A DNA stretch of 5,663 nt from contig SXSP01000541.1 of NCBI GenBank assembly GCA_005792225.1, positions 1 to 5,663 of the forward strand, read 5' to 3'. This DNA is from Bdellovibrionales bacterium. GTDB lineage: Bacteria; Bdellovibrionota; Bdellovibrionia; Bdellovibrionales; JAMPXM01. Position 1 is the stretch's first letter; each line of letters starts with the position of its first letter. Both the position numbers and the translations under genes were made by a program. The notes below the pieces were generated by a model. It was not told the origin of the DNA and made no database searches. It saw nothing but the letters and a program-made list of their open reading frames with translations. Of this stretch, positions 4,943 through 5,663 are shown one piece after another.

Positions 4943-5663
4943 ATGAAAACGGTGATTGCGGTTCTTTTATTTCCGATGATGAGTTTTGCCGGCGTCATGA
5001 ATGGCGGCGGCGGTAAGGGCATTATCTGTGAACAGAAATCAGAGACGCTCGAAGTTCTCGATCTCTATGAAGCAAAAAATGTGAACGCTTTGACGGAGGC
5101 TCCTCGGAGAGGTCCACTCTCGGAAGAGTTACTCGTGGGAATGCGCGGAATGAATGAAGTCTGGCGCGAACCAAAGTCTTCAACGGCCGAACCCACGGCG
5201 GAGGAAGTCACTCGCCTTCAGAAGCTCGTCGATGAAACGTTTTATTCGCGACTGACATTTATTCCGAAGGGAACTCGACTTCCGTTGACTGAGGACGCGA
5301 CGCTCCCGCCGCTCCCGGCTCATTGTCAACAAGTCCAGATCGCGATCCACGATGAATCGACGATTTGGGTCGACCAGGAGTATTGGGAGAAACTCGATGC
5401 TCGCAACCAAGCGGCGATCATTTTCCACGAGCTGCTCTACGAAATCCGTCGGAACTATGGCGCAAAGGATTCTGATGAGACTCGCCAATTCGTCGGCCGC
5501 ATCTTTTCGACCACTCCCCCGACGTGGCGCTTCGAAGGTATTCCGCAAACGGGCTATCTCGATTGCCGTTCGAATACCCCGGGGGCGGGCACAACAGACT
5601 TCGTGGTCTATCCTTGGAACTCAGAAACTCTGGTGAGTTTCCGCGAAATCAGTGGCGCAACAA
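4943..5663 (+). CDS. secreted hypothetical protein with GGGGKG and HELLYE motifs (3' end outside window)
   Basis: Hand translation gives 240 open codons to the window edge. Residues 1-16 (MKTVIAVLLFPMMSFA) form a short Sec signal peptide with a likely signal peptidase I cut after SFA. The mature part begins GVMNGGGGKGIICE. A LEVLDLYEAKN segment (37-47) follows, and an ITFHEL-like core reads AAIIFHELLYEIRRNYGAKD (157-176). Cysteines are at 29, 128 and 208, so disulphides are possible in the periplasm. I associate this arrangement (Gly-rich mature N-terminus, LDLYEAK, HELxY followed by a D/S-rich turn) with uncharacterised Bdellovibrio exported proteins. The HELLY core resembles a zincin HExxH helix but has Tyr where the second His would be, so peptidase activity is not supported. 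It is divergent from the TIGR02147-family gene, which may regulate it. A missing stop and unknown C-terminus limit the call. Confidence 0.85.
   Translation, partial: MKTVIAVLLFPMMSFAGVMNGGGGKGIICEQKSETLEVLDLYEAKNVNALTEAPRRGPLSEELLVGMRGMNEVWREPKSSTAEPTAEEVTRLQKLVDETFYSRLTFIPKGTRLPLTEDATLPPLPAHCQQVQIAIHDESTIWVDQEYWEKLDARNQAAIIFHELLYEIRRNYGAKDSDETRQFVGRIFSTTPPTWRFEGIPQTGYLDCRSNTPGAGTTDFVVYPWNSETLVSFREISGAT

Noticed and set aside
5180..5548. 122-codon minus-strand open frame opposite the secreted-protein gene
   Set aside because: The plus strand has a strong ribosome site, a signal peptide and family motifs across this stretch; the antisense product is Arg-rich without support.

Overview
The window reads as a chromosomal segment from a Bdellovibrionota-like bacterium (Bdellovibrio and relatives, including uncultured lineages). 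The pointers are a TIGR02147/DUF4423-type regulator, a small secreted protein with a Gly-rich mature N-terminus and a HELLY motif of a kind I associate with that group, and an unusual uracil-phosphoribosyltransferase-like enzyme. The taxonomic call is inference; no rRNA or tRNA is present to anchor it. No mobile element, CRISPR array or RNA gene was seen.

Left edge (1-730): the minus strand carries a 3'-truncated mraZ, normally the first gene of the division and cell wall (dcw) cluster, which should continue off the left edge. Its upstream region holds a readable control element: a -35/-10 promoter with a 17-bp spacer, whose -10 runs into four GTGG direct repeats spaced exactly 10 bp apart, as expected for an MraZ operator. 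A second candidate promoter faces the other way, toward the plus-strand genes.

Centre (731-3936): four plus-strand genes form a probable operon. The first encodes a membrane-anchored protein with a zinc ribbon, one transmembrane helix, a long Ala/Pro/Ser/Glu-rich linker and an unrecognised C-terminal domain. Three nucleotide-salvage enzymes follow: thymidine kinase (tdk), a divergent uracil phosphoribosyltransferase-like protein (upp-like) and hypoxanthine phosphoribosyltransferase (hpt). The last three are tightly packed (gaps of 10 and 23 bases). Together they would turn preformed thymidine, uracil and hypoxanthine/guanine into nucleotides. This suits an organism that takes up nucleosides and bases from prey or its surroundings.

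Right part (3937-5663): after a short intergenic stretch lies a minus-strand TIGR02147-family gene convergent with hpt. Divergent from it is a secreted protein with a signal peptide, running off the right edge. The roughly 100 bases between their starts contain two short palindromes, a -10-like box for the regulator gene and a strong ribosome binding site for the secreted protein, so regulator and secreted protein may be functionally paired.

The most interesting items are the MraZ repeat operator, the divergent UPRT-like enzyme with altered catalytic-end sequence, the zinc-ribbon membrane protein placed opposite mraZ, and the regulator/secreted-protein pair.
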